From Affinirhizobium straminoryzae (lineage in GTDB: Bacteria; Pseudomonadota; Alphaproteobacteria; Rhizobiales; Rhizobiaceae), in the NCBI RefSeq assembly GCF_007004135.1, contig NZ_VJMG01000075.1, positions 1 through 46,620 of the forward strand: a DNA stretch of 46,620 bases, written 5' to 3'. This document shows, piece after piece, positions 1-7,235 of this stretch. The first letter of the stretch is position 1. Every line of letters starts with the position of its first letter. The notes below the pieces were generated by a model that saw only the letters and a program-made list of their open reading frames with translations, made no database searches and was not told where the DNA came from. Position numbers and translations under genes: made by a program.

Positions 1-2
1 TG

Positions 3-218
3 CTGGCCGATGCCGGCAAGATCGAGGCGCCGATCGCCGCCGCCCATGACCTCATCGTCAAGGGCACCGGCCCGACCGTCTCGCCGCTCAACGAGCATCC
101 GGAAATCCGCGCCGTCTTCCTCGATACGCTGGAAGAGTATGGCTACGAGCAGATCAGCGCCAAGGATGCCGCCGAGCAGATCATCGAAGGCGTCAACGGC
201 GTGCTGAAAAAGTTCTGA
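3..218 (+). CDS. C-terminal part of an ABC transporter extracellular solute-binding protein (5' truncated by window edge)
   Basis: Only the last 71 codons are present, read in the frame that ends with TGA at 216-218; the gene begins outside the window. The visible tail is alanine/glutamate-rich and helical (ending ...IIEGVNGVLKKF), as in the C-terminal lobe of family 1 (sugar-type) periplasmic binding proteins. Its neighbours on the same strand are a GH28 and a GH105 hydrolase, so a pectin- or rhamnogalacturonan-derived oligosaccharide is a reasonable substrate guess. A perfect stem-loop follows the stop codon within ten bases, as often seen after binding-protein genes. The family call rests on a short stretch plus context and is not firm. 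Confidence 0.6.
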   Translation: MADAGKIEAPIAAAHDLIVKGTGPTVSPLNEHPEIRAVFLDTLEEYGYEQISAKDAAEQIIEGVNGVLKKF

Positions 219-225
219 TGCGACC

Positions 226-255
226 GGGCGGTCCCCGCAACGCCGGGGACCGCCC
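226..255 (+). terminator. Perfect 12-bp stem-loop after the binding-protein gene (terminator-like or mRNA-stabilising)
   Basis: Arms GGGCGGTCCCCG (226-237) and CGGGGACCGCCC (244-255) are perfectly complementary around a six-base loop. It starts eight bases after the upstream stop and ends 25 bases before the chosen start of the GH28 gene. No T-run follows, so partial termination or 3'-end protection of the binding-protein mRNA is more likely than full intrinsic termination. Confidence 0.6.
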
Positions 256-280
256 TCCCATGACACAAGGAATGACCGGC

Positions 281-1792
281 ATGCCCACGCTTGCGCTTCT
301 GGCGGCAACCCCGCGCACGGCGACCTTCAGCCTCGATGCAGCCGAGAACCATTTTGCGCTGACCACCGCAAAGACCTGGCGTCTCGACGACGCAGCGGGA
401 GAGCGCGTGGCCGAGGGGCAGACCGACCGGGTGGTGACGACCCTGCACGGCCTCCTGCCGGGGCAGACCTACCGGCTGGAGGTGGCCGGTGCGCGCCTTG
501 GCTTCACCACGGCGGCGGAAAGCGCCCTCATCGACATTACCGATTGCGGAGCGAGCCCCACGGCCGACGATAATGCGGCGGCGATCCAGGCCGCCATCGA
601 CCGGCTGCCGCCGCAGGGCACGCTGAAGATCCCGCGCGGACGCTTTCAGAGCGGACCGATCTTCCTCAAGAGCGACATGACCCTGCTTCTGGAGGACGGG
701 GCGGTGCTGTCTGGCCATCCGGATCGCGCCCGCTATCCGGTGCTTGCGGCCCGCCATGCCGATCACCGCGTGCTCGGCACCTGGGAAGGGGTGGCGGAGC
801 CCTGCTTCGCAAGCCTGGTGACGGCGCTCGACTGCACCGGTTTGACGATCACCGGCGCCGGCACCATCGATGGCGGCGGCGATCGCGGCGACTGGTGGAG
901 CTGGCCCAAGGAAACGCGCTATGGGGCGCGCCGGCCGCGCACCCTGTTTCTCTCGCACGGACAAAATGTCCGCCTGACCGGCATCACCGTGCGCAACTCG
1001 CCCTCCTGGACCATTCATCCGGTGTTCTGCAGCGACGTTCTGGCGGCAGATCTCGTCATCGAGAACGATCCTCTCTCGCCCAATACCGACGGCCTGAACC
1101 CGGAATGCAGCCGGGATGTGCGCCTCAGCGGCCTGTCTTTCTCCGTCGGCGATGACTGCATCGCCATCAAGGCGGGCAAACGCGATCCGAAGGGCGGGCT
1201 GGACCAGCCCTGCGAGCGCATTGTCGTGGAAAACTGCCGCATGCAGCGCGGCCATGGCGGTATCGTGATCGGCAGCGAGATGAGCGGCTCGGTGCGCGAT
1301 GTGACAGTGCGCCGCTGCGAACTGCGTGAAACCGACCGCGGCCTGCGCGTGAAGACGCGGCGGGGCCGGGGCGGCCGCGTGGAAAGGATCGCGCTGGAAG
1401 GCTGCGTGATGGACCGGGTGGCGACACCGCTCGTCATCAACAGCTTCTATTTCTGCGATGCCGACGGCCGCTCCGACTATGTGCAATCCCGCGAGCCGCT
1501 ACCGGTGACGGATGCCACGCCTGTTGTCACCGACATCACCATCCGTGATGTGGTGGCGGAAAATGTCGCGGTGGCCGCGGCGGCCTTCTACGGCCTGCCG
1601 GAAGCGCCGATCACCGGCATCACCATCGAGAATTACCGGGTCGGCTTCGATCCGGAGGCGCAGGCGGATGTACCGGACATGGCCTGCGGTTTCGCGCCGC
1701 TGCGTCACGCCGAGATCATCCTCGAGCATGCGAGCCTCACCCGCCCCGCCGGCCTTCATCTTTCCCGTCCGACACAGAGTATTGCCGTATGA
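281..1792 (+). CDS. Glycoside hydrolase family 28 (polygalacturonase / exo-poly-galacturonosidase type)
   Basis: 503 residues from ATG 281, chosen because AAGGA sits nine bases upstream; in-frame ATGs at 260 and 218 are possible, but 218 would place the 226-255 hairpin inside the gene. A roughly 85-residue N-terminal beta-rich (fibronectin-III-like) region precedes a right-handed beta-helix. The GH28 signatures are all present: NTDG around 268-271, the GDD pair around 290-292 (catalytic Asp), GHGG with His around 325 and R-V-K around 356-358. The family hydrolyses alpha-1,4-galacturonan or rhamnogalacturonan. No clear signal peptide is visible, so it may act in the cytoplasm on imported oligomers, like other exo-acting bacterial members. 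It is coupled to the GH105 gene by a 4-base overlap. Confidence 0.9.
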   Translation: MPTLALLAATPRTATFSLDAAENHFALTTAKTWRLDDAAGERVAEGQTDRVVTTLHGLLPGQTYRLEVAGARLGFTTAAESALIDITDCGASPTADDNAAAIQAAIDRLPPQGTLKIPRGRFQSGPIFLKSDMTLLLEDGAVLSGHPDRARYPVLAARHADHRVLGTWEGVAEPCFASLVTALDCTGLTITGAGTIDGGGDRGDWWSWPKETRYGARRPRTLFLSHGQNVRLTGITVRNSPSWTIHPVFCSDVLAADLVIENDPLSPNTDGLNPECSRDVRLSGLSFSVGDDCIAIKAGKRDPKGGLDQPCERIVVENCRMQRGHGGIVIGSEMSGSVRDVTVRRCELRETDRGLRVKTRRGRGGRVERIALEGCVMDRVATPLVINSFYFCDADGRSDYVQSREPLPVTDATPVVTDITIRDVVAENVAVAAAAFYGLPEAPITGITIENYRVGFDPEAQADVPDMACGFAPLRHAEIILEHASLTRPAGLHLSRPTQSIAV

Positions 1793-2910
1793 CCGTGAGC
1801 CTGACCGACTATTTCGATGCCTATGCCCGTGACTATGCCTATTACAAGTCGGGCAGCTGGTGCTACGAGGACGGCTGCCTCTATCGCGGCCTGATCGCGC
1901 TGCATGAGGCAACCGGTGAACGGCACTGGTTCGAGCACCTGACGCGGCTCGTCAACGGGCAGGTGGATGCGGCCGGGTCCATCGCCGGCTATACGATCAC
2001 CGAATACAATATCGACAATGTGCTGCCGGGACGGGCGCTGGTCTATCTGGCGCAAAAGACCGGTGAGACGCGCTATCGCACGGCGGTGGACCATCTGGTC
2101 AGGCAGTTCCAGACCCATCCGCGCATTGGCGCGGGGCCGCATTGGCACAAGCTGCGCTATCCGCATCAGGTCTGGCTCGACGGGCTCTATATGGCGCTGC
2201 CGTTCAAGCTGGAATATGCAGGGCTTTCCGGGCAGGCGGATCTTGCCCACCAGGCGCTCTCCGAAATGCTGACGGCGCTTGATCTCACCTTCGACGCGGC
2301 GAGCGGGCTCTACCGTCACGGCTATGACGAGGAACGCCTGCAGGCCTGGGCGGATCCGGTGACCGGGCTTTCGCCGGCGCATTGGGCCCGCTCCATCGGC
2401 TGGCTCGCCATGGCCATGGTCGACATGGTGGAGACGCTGCCGGCCGGTGCCGGTCGCGACGATCTTGCTGGACGACTCGCTGCACTGCTGTCGGTGCTTG
2501 CGAAGCTGCGCACCGTGGACGGGCGCTGGCTGCAGGTCATCGACCAGCCGGAGCTTGCCGGCAACTATGCCGAAAGCTCGGCCACCGCCATGTTCGCCTA
2601 TGCGTTCCTCAAGGCTGCGCGCCTTGGCATTCGGGACGCGGCGGGCCGGATCGGCGCCGAAGCGGTGATCAGCCTGACCCGGCATGCGCTGGCCCCTGAT
2701 GCCAATGGCCGCACAGTGCTGCAGCAGATATGCTGCGTGGCGGGCCTTGGCGGTTTCGACGGTCACTATCGCGACGGAACGCCCGGTTATTATCTGTCGG
2801 AAACACTGCGCGACGACGACATCAAGGGCGTGGCACCGCTGATGATGGCGCATGCGGAGAGCGAGATCGCCCGCCGCGCGGCAAACCAGCGGGACGACGC
2901 GGTGGCCTGA
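1789..2910 (+). CDS. Glycoside hydrolase family 105/88: unsaturated rhamnogalacturonyl (uronyl) hydrolase
   Basis: 373 residues, starting with an ATGA overlap on the GH28 stop. The family removes 4,5-unsaturated uronic acid from the non-reducing end of lyase-generated pectin oligosaccharides by hydration. The alpha/alpha-barrel hallmarks are visible: YNIDN with Asp 76, HQVWLDGLYM with the presumed catalytic Asp 131, and a later AHWARSIGW block. There is no signal peptide, consistent with cytoplasmic action after ABC uptake. With the upstream binding protein and GH28 it forms an import-then-depolymerise pathway. GH88 and GH105 are hard to separate by eye; the WLDGLYM form favours GH105 (YteR/RhiN-like). 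Confidence 0.9.
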   Translation: MTVSLTDYFDAYARDYAYYKSGSWCYEDGCLYRGLIALHEATGERHWFEHLTRLVNGQVDAAGSIAGYTITEYNIDNVLPGRALVYLAQKTGETRYRTAVDHLVRQFQTHPRIGAGPHWHKLRYPHQVWLDGLYMALPFKLEYAGLSGQADLAHQALSEMLTALDLTFDAASGLYRHGYDEERLQAWADPVTGLSPAHWARSIGWLAMAMVDMVETLPAGAGRDDLAGRLAALLSVLAKLRTVDGRWLQVIDQPELAGNYAESSATAMFAYAFLKAARLGIRDAAGRIGAEAVISLTRHALAPDANGRTVLQQICCVAGLGGFDGHYRDGTPGYYLSETLRDDDIKGVAPLMMAHAESEIARRAANQRDDAVA

Positions 2911-2912
2911 TC

Positions 2913-2966
2913 AGCCATCTGGCTGGCATCTGCCATCTTGATGGCTCGTGCCGGTTCCCCTATAGT
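2913..2966 (+). promoter_or_regulatory. Sigma-70-type promoter of vapBC with overlapping inverted repeat
   Basis: TTGATG (2938-2943) and TATAGT (2961-2966) are separated by exactly 17 bases and lie just upstream of the antitoxin gene. The arms AGCCATC (2913-2919) and GATGGCT (2940-2946) form a 7-bp inverted repeat over the -35 element, a plausible operator for VapB/VapBC autorepression. The operator role is inferred. Confidence 0.6.
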
Positions 2967-2988
2967 GAGGGCCAGAAGGAGCAACCCG

Positions 2989-3237
2989 ATGGCCGAACCG
3001 CAACTCTCTGTCCGCAGCGCCAAGGCGCGTGACCTGGCGCACCGGCTCGCCCGCCGCGAGAACCGGTCGATTGCCGATATCGTCGAACGGGCGCTCGAAT
3101 CCTACGAGATCCGCGAGGCGGGCCGCGAGCCGGCGCGTGCCTTCTATGCCCGTCTGACCGACCAGTCCGGCACGGAGATCGATCTGGACGCGATCATCCG
3201 CGCCGGGCGCGCCCCGCATGCGGGGATCGATCTTTGA
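2989..3237 (+). CDS. vapB: Type II antitoxin, VapB-like (short N-terminal DNA-binding domain)
   Basis: 82 residues from ATG 2989, which has AGAAGGAG seven bases upstream; an in-frame upstream ATG at 2938 lies inside the promoter and is rejected. The N-terminal half (LSVRSAKARDLAHRLARRENRSIADIVERAL) resembles the ribbon-helix-helix or Rv0623-type DNA-binding domain of VapB antitoxins, and the C-terminal half would wrap the toxin. It overlaps the PIN-domain gene by four bases, the usual antitoxin-first layout. It is expected to neutralise the downstream RNase and repress its own promoter. Confidence 0.8.
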   Translation: MAEPQLSVRSAKARDLAHRLARRENRSIADIVERALESYEIREAGREPARAFYARLTDQSGTEIDLDAIIRAGRAPHAGIDL

Positions 3238-3647
3238 TCTTCATCGATACCAATGTCCTCTCCGAGACGCTGAAGAAGGCACCGTCGGAGGCGGTGATCG
3301 CGTGGCTGGTGCGCCATGATGCGGAAATCGCGCTGTCTTCGGTGGTGATCGGCGAGATTGCCTACGGTATCGCCAAGATCCGGCCGGACCAGCGGGCCGA
3401 GCGACTGGAACAGGGGCTGACCGACTGGCGCCGGCGTTTTGCCGACCGCATCTTTGCTTTTACCGAGGAGACGGCGCTGATCTACGGCCTCCTGATGGGC
3501 GAGGCTGCACGGCAGGGCCGGGGTATGTCGGCCCCCGACGGCATGATTGCGGCGATTGCACGCGCACATGGCGGGCGGCTTGCCACCCGCAACACCGGCG
3601 ATTTCCTCACCTGCGGGCTCGATCTCGTCAATCCCTGGGATTTCTAG
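3234..3647 (+). CDS. vapC: Type II toxin, VapC-like PIN-domain ribonuclease
   Basis: 137 residues beginning with TTG at 3234, which overlaps the antitoxin stop (TTGA); no in-frame ATG or GTG gives a better start, and the product then begins MIFIDTNVLSE as FitB/VapC proteins do. The acidic metal-binding residues of the PIN fold are visible at D5, E41, D102 (in APDG) and D123 (in NTGDF). The family cleaves tRNA or other RNA when freed from antitoxin. The weak TTG start and overlap would keep toxin synthesis low and coupled to VapB. The gene ends at a palindromic repeat and converges with the YhaN-like gene. Confidence 0.88.
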   Translation: MIFIDTNVLSETLKKAPSEAVIAWLVRHDAEIALSSVVIGEIAYGIAKIRPDQRAERLEQGLTDWRRRFADRIFAFTEETALIYGLLMGEAARQGRGMSAPDGMIAAIARAHGGRLATRNTGDFLTCGLDLVNPWDF

Positions 3648-3712
3648 AGCCTTTCCGGTGAAAACCAGATCACCTGAAATGCTCTATCTCTTTGTTTTCA
3701 CGCAGTCCGGAC
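3646..3712. repeat. Palindromic intergenic element (rhizobial repeat type)
   Basis: Bases 3646-3685 form an imperfect 40-bp palindrome: AGAGC, TTTC and GGTGA on the left pair in order with TCACC, GAAA and GCTCT on the right around an eight-base loop, with single mismatches between blocks. GTGAAAAC (3658-3665) can also pair with GTTTTCAC (3694-3701), and GTCCGGAC (3705-3712) is self-complementary. The GAGCATTTCAGGTGA/GTTTTCACC wording is familiar from dispersed intergenic palindromes in Rhizobiaceae. It sits between convergent genes and could end transcription from either side. Confidence 0.6.
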
Positions 3713-3764
3713 GCAAAACCGCTGACGCACTTTTGGCTCGGACGTGGTCTAAGCCGCCACCCCG

Positions 3765-6700
3765 TCACAGGGTGTGGATGCGCACCTCCGGCACCACGGC
3801 CTGGGCAATCTCGCAGAGATGACGGTGGTGGGTCAGGTAGATCACCTGGCCGAGCTGCGCCATCTGGCCGAAAAGCCGGAACACCTCTTCCGAGCGCAAT
3901 TCATCGAAGGTTTCCATGATGTCATCGGCGATGAAAGGCACCGGCGCGCGCACGGCGGCCAGTTCCTCATAGCCGGCAAGCCGCAGCGCCAGATAGAGCT
4001 GGTAGCGCGTGCCGGTCGACATCACCTCGGAGAGCCGCGACGCCCCGTCACGCGCCACCCCGATCAGTACCTCGCGATCCTTGTCCGGCAGGGCGGCAAG
4101 GCCGGAATAATCGCCACGGGTGATCTGGCGAAAGGCCTCGGAGGCGCGCTTCATCATCGAGCTGCGGTGGCGTTCGCGGTAGAGCGACAGCGCGCTTTCC
4201 GCCGCCAGCGTGCCGGCCCGCAGTTTCAGATAGGACAGCGCGCGCTCCTCGATATCGAGGAGAAGCGTGGAGCGGCGCGCCTCAAGCTTGGCGACGGCAT
4301 CGTCGCCGCCGACCGCGTCGACCCGGTCCCGGGCGCGCGTCAGCTCCGCAAACAGCATGCGGCTGCGTTCGGCAAGATTGTCGATCCGCTCGGAAAGCTC
4401 GTCTGCTTCGCGCGCCACGGCATCGGCATCTGCTTCCGCCAGCAGCGCATCCGCTTCAGGCAGCGTTGCGACCTTCAGTTCGCCGAGCAGGTTCGCCCTG
4501 AGTTCGCCGAGCCGTCGCTCCAGATGGTCGCGTTCGGCGGCCCGCTGCAACTGCAGGCTGGCCTCGACCAGCGTCTCCACGCCGAAGAAGTCGAGCAGGT
4601 CCTGCCGGCGGGTGCGATGGGCGTCGATTGCACGCTGCAGGTCGGCACGCTCGGCCTGCGCATGCCGCAGATCCTCGGCCTTGGCGCTCTCACGGTCCCG
4701 CTCGCGCTCCGCCTCCGCCTTGCGGGCAGCCAGCTGGCCGGCGAGATCGCGTGGCGACAGCCCCTCGTCCGGCCAGTGCAAGGTGTCGCGCAGGGCATCC
4801 ACCTCTACGGCAAAGGCCTGCATGTCGCGCTCCATCTGCTGGATGCGCTGGAACAGCTGCTCGCGTTCGCGCAGGATCGCCGGCAGGTCGGCGAGCGCAT
4901 CGAGAATGGCACGCACGGCGGCCGGATCGGTTTCGTGGCCGAACCAGGTGCGGGCAAGTGCGGCGCTCCAATCGGCCGACCAGCGGGCCTCGGCAGCCTC
5001 GGCCTCGGCCAGATCGCGCTGCCGTTCCGACAGGTCGCGGCGCAGATCCGCCAGCCGGTTGTCCATCCCCCTGCGCTCGGCAAGCGTGGTCTGCAACTCC
5101 GCCAGCCGGTCGGCGGCCCCGTCGATCAGCAGGCGCGGATCGGCACCGTCCTCGACGGGCCAGCCAAGCTCCTCCAGAACGATGCGCAGTCGATCCAGCG
5201 CCTCGTCCAGATCATCCTTGCAGGCCCTCCTGCGGGCTTCGGCCTGCCGCAGCGTTTCGGTTAACGAGAGCGCTTCGCTGCGTCTCAGCCGCCACTCGTC
5301 CAGCCGGGAGAGCAGGCTTGCCATCTCCACCGTCGCAGAAACCGGGAAGGGGAAGGCGCCCTCCACCGACCGCCGGAGCGCATCCATCTCCGCCGCAGCC
5401 TCGTCCACCAGCGCCTCTTCGCGCGCAAGACCGACGCGGCAAAGCTCCGCCTCCTGCTGCAGTTGCCGCAGTTCCGCCAGATCGCTGGCGCGGGCAAGGC
5501 GGGCCTCCGCCAGCCGGTCATCCAGCCCGAGCTTCTCCTCGAACTGTTCGGCGCTCTCGCCATCGAGGCGGGCCCGATGAACCTGCCAGGCAGCATCACG
5601 GGCTGCGCGCGCAGCGGTGGCCGCGGCATCGTCGATGGCCGGACCGGCACCCTGCACCGCCTTCAGCCGGGCCGTGACCTCCGCCAGACGGGTGGCCAGC
5701 TCCCGCTGGCGCTCGCGGCTCCGCTCGGCGCGCCGCTCGATCTCGGCGGCGCGCTGGCGCCAGCTGTCGATCTGCCGGGCATCGGCGCCATCCTGTCCTG
5801 CCAGTTCCTCTACATCGCCCTGCCAGGGCTGCAGCCTGTCGAGCGCGCGCTGCAGGTTTTCGGCAACCTCCCGGCTGGAACGGCTTTCGGATCGAAGCCG
5901 CGTCTGCAACTCGCCCTTCTGCAAGGCGGCGACCGCACTGTCCAGCCGGCGCATCAGGGCGGCGGAGGGTGTCGTGCCACCGCCTTGCTGGTCCAGCCTT
6001 GCCTCCAGATCGCCAAGCGCAAGACGCACCCGCTCCATCTCGCGCGCGGCATTTACCCGGGTTGCCGCAATGCCGGACCGGGTTTCGATAAGGTCGCGCA
6101 AGGTTCCGGACAGGGCTGCGGGCAGGACAAGGCCTGCGGCATCGGTGCCGGCCGGCTGGCCGAGTGCGGAGAGCGCCCGTCCCAGAGCGGCATCCTGCTC
6201 GGACAGCGCCAGGCGACGCTTGGGCAGGTCGTTTTCCGCCGTCTGGTAGCGGGCACGGCCGTCATCGAGGGCGGCAATGCGGGCAGAGAGCGAAAGAACG
6301 GCCGCATCCGGCGTGATGGCGGCAAGGTCCTGCTCCAGCCGGGAGATCGCGGCATCAAGGCCATCGCTTCTGGTCTGCAGCCGGGTTTCGTCGCGCATCA
6401 GCTCCGGCAGAAGTGCCGCCCATTCCCGCGGCGGCCGGGGCAGATCGGCATGGGCATCCGCCTCGGCCGAGAGGCGCGCCAGTTCACGCGACAAAGGCAG
6501 GGCGCGCTGCAGCGAGACCAGATGCGCCTGCCGGGTTCGCGCGGCGGAAAGCTCGGCCAGTACCTCGGCATAGGCCTTGTCCGCCTGTGCCTGCGTGGCG
6601 ACGAGGCCCGCATAGGCCGAGGCATAGGTATCGATCGCCTCGCGTTCGGTCTTCAGGGCGGCCAATTGCTGCTTCAGTTCGGCAAGCGCGGTGTTGCGGG

Positions 6701-7235
6701 CCCGCTTGCGATGAAACTGGTGCGCCTCCTCGCTGGCTGCGGCAAGAACCCGGCTGATATCGGCAAGCCCCGAGCTTGCGGAGAACAGCATCTCGCCCAG
6801 ATCGCCCTTGCTTTCCAGGATCGCTGCCCCGCCATCGCGCAGCGAGCGGTCGTCCAGCGAGAACATGGTGCGATAGGACTCGCGGCTGATGCCGCCAAGC
6901 GCAGACGACAGCAAGGCCTCGTTGACCGGCTGGCCACGCGGATCGACCAGCGCCTGGCTGCGCTGCTTCAACCGCACCAGCGGGTGCTCGGCACCGTCGA
7001 ATTCCAGCACGGCCCCCACCTGCATGGCGTTGTAGGCATGCAGGAAATTGTAGCCGCTGCGCTCCGGTATGCCGAACAGCAGGTCGAGATAGGCGGAAAA
7101 GGCGGTGGACTTGCCCGCCTCGTTGAGGCCGTAGACGATGTGCAGGTCCGGCGCACCGGAAATCGCCGGACCGAAATCGATCGCCTGATCGGTAAACTTG
7201 CCGTAGCGGGTAAGGTCGAGACGCCGGAGACGCAT
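3765..7235 (-). CDS. YhaN-like AAA ATPase with long coiled coils (SbcC/Rad50-related)
   Basis: 1156 residues. The N-terminus carries a Walker A motif, GLNEAGKST, at residues 36-44 (the E-A-G-K-S/T form typical of YhaN/RecF/SbcC proteins), the middle about 800 residues are Arg/Glu/Ala-rich heptads, and the C-terminus holds a STGTRYQLYLALRLA signature-like block (around 1070) and a Walker B-type PFIADDIMETFD (around 1100). This head-coil-head layout is that of SMC-like repair ATPases. The gene starts inside the stop codon of the phosphoesterase gene (TGATG), so the two are translated together and probably form a nuclease-ATPase complex on DNA ends. A zinc hook CxxC was not noticed at the coil apex, as in YhaN rather than classical SbcC. 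Confidence 0.85.
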   Translation of the reverse strand: MRLRRLDLTRYGKFTDQAIDFGPAISGAPDLHIVYGLNEAGKSTAFSAYLDLLFGIPERSGYNFLHAYNAMQVGAVLEFDGAEHPLVRLKQRSQALVDPRGQPVNEALLSSALGGISRESYRTMFSLDDRSLRDGGAAILESKGDLGEMLFSASSGLADISRVLAAASEEAHQFHRKRARNTALAELKQQLAALKTEREAIDTYASAYAGLVATQAQADKAYAEVLAELSAARTRQAHLVSLQRALPLSRELARLSAEADAHADLPRPPREWAALLPELMRDETRLQTRSDGLDAAISRLEQDLAAITPDAAVLSLSARIAALDDGRARYQTAENDLPKRRLALSEQDAALGRALSALGQPAGTDAAGLVLPAALSGTLRDLIETRSGIAATRVNAAREMERVRLALGDLEARLDQQGGGTTPSAALMRRLDSAVAALQKGELQTRLRSESRSSREVAENLQRALDRLQPWQGDVEELAGQDGADARQIDSWRQRAAEIERRAERSRERQRELATRLAEVTARLKAVQGAGPAIDDAAATAARAARDAAWQVHRARLDGESAEQFEEKLGLDDRLAEARLARASDLAELRQLQQEAELCRVGLAREEALVDEAAAEMDALRRSVEGAFPFPVSATVEMASLLSRLDEWRLRRSEALSLTETLRQAEARRRACKDDLDEALDRLRIVLEELGWPVEDGADPRLLIDGAADRLAELQTTLAERRGMDNRLADLRRDLSERQRDLAEAEAAEARWSADWSAALARTWFGHETDPAAVRAILDALADLPAILREREQLFQRIQQMERDMQAFAVEVDALRDTLHWPDEGLSPRDLAGQLAARKAEAERERDRESAKAEDLRHAQAERADLQRAIDAHRTRRQDLLDFFGVETLVEASLQLQRAAERDHLERRLGELRANLLGELKVATLPEADALLAEADADAVAREADELSERIDNLAERSRMLFAELTRARDRVDAVGGDDAVAKLEARRSTLLLDIEERALSYLKLRAGTLAAESALSLYRERHRSSMMKRASEAFRQITRGDYSGLAALPDKDREVLIGVARDGASRLSEVMSTGTRYQLYLALRLAGYEELAAVRAPVPFIADDIMETFDELRSEEVFRLFGQMAQLGQVIYLTHHRHLCEIAQAVVPEVRIHTL

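Noticed and set aside
143..1486. Long minus-strand open frame opposite the GH28 gene
   Set aside because: High-GC shadow: its product is His/Ala/Arg-rich without family motifs, while the plus strand encodes complete GH28 signatures.
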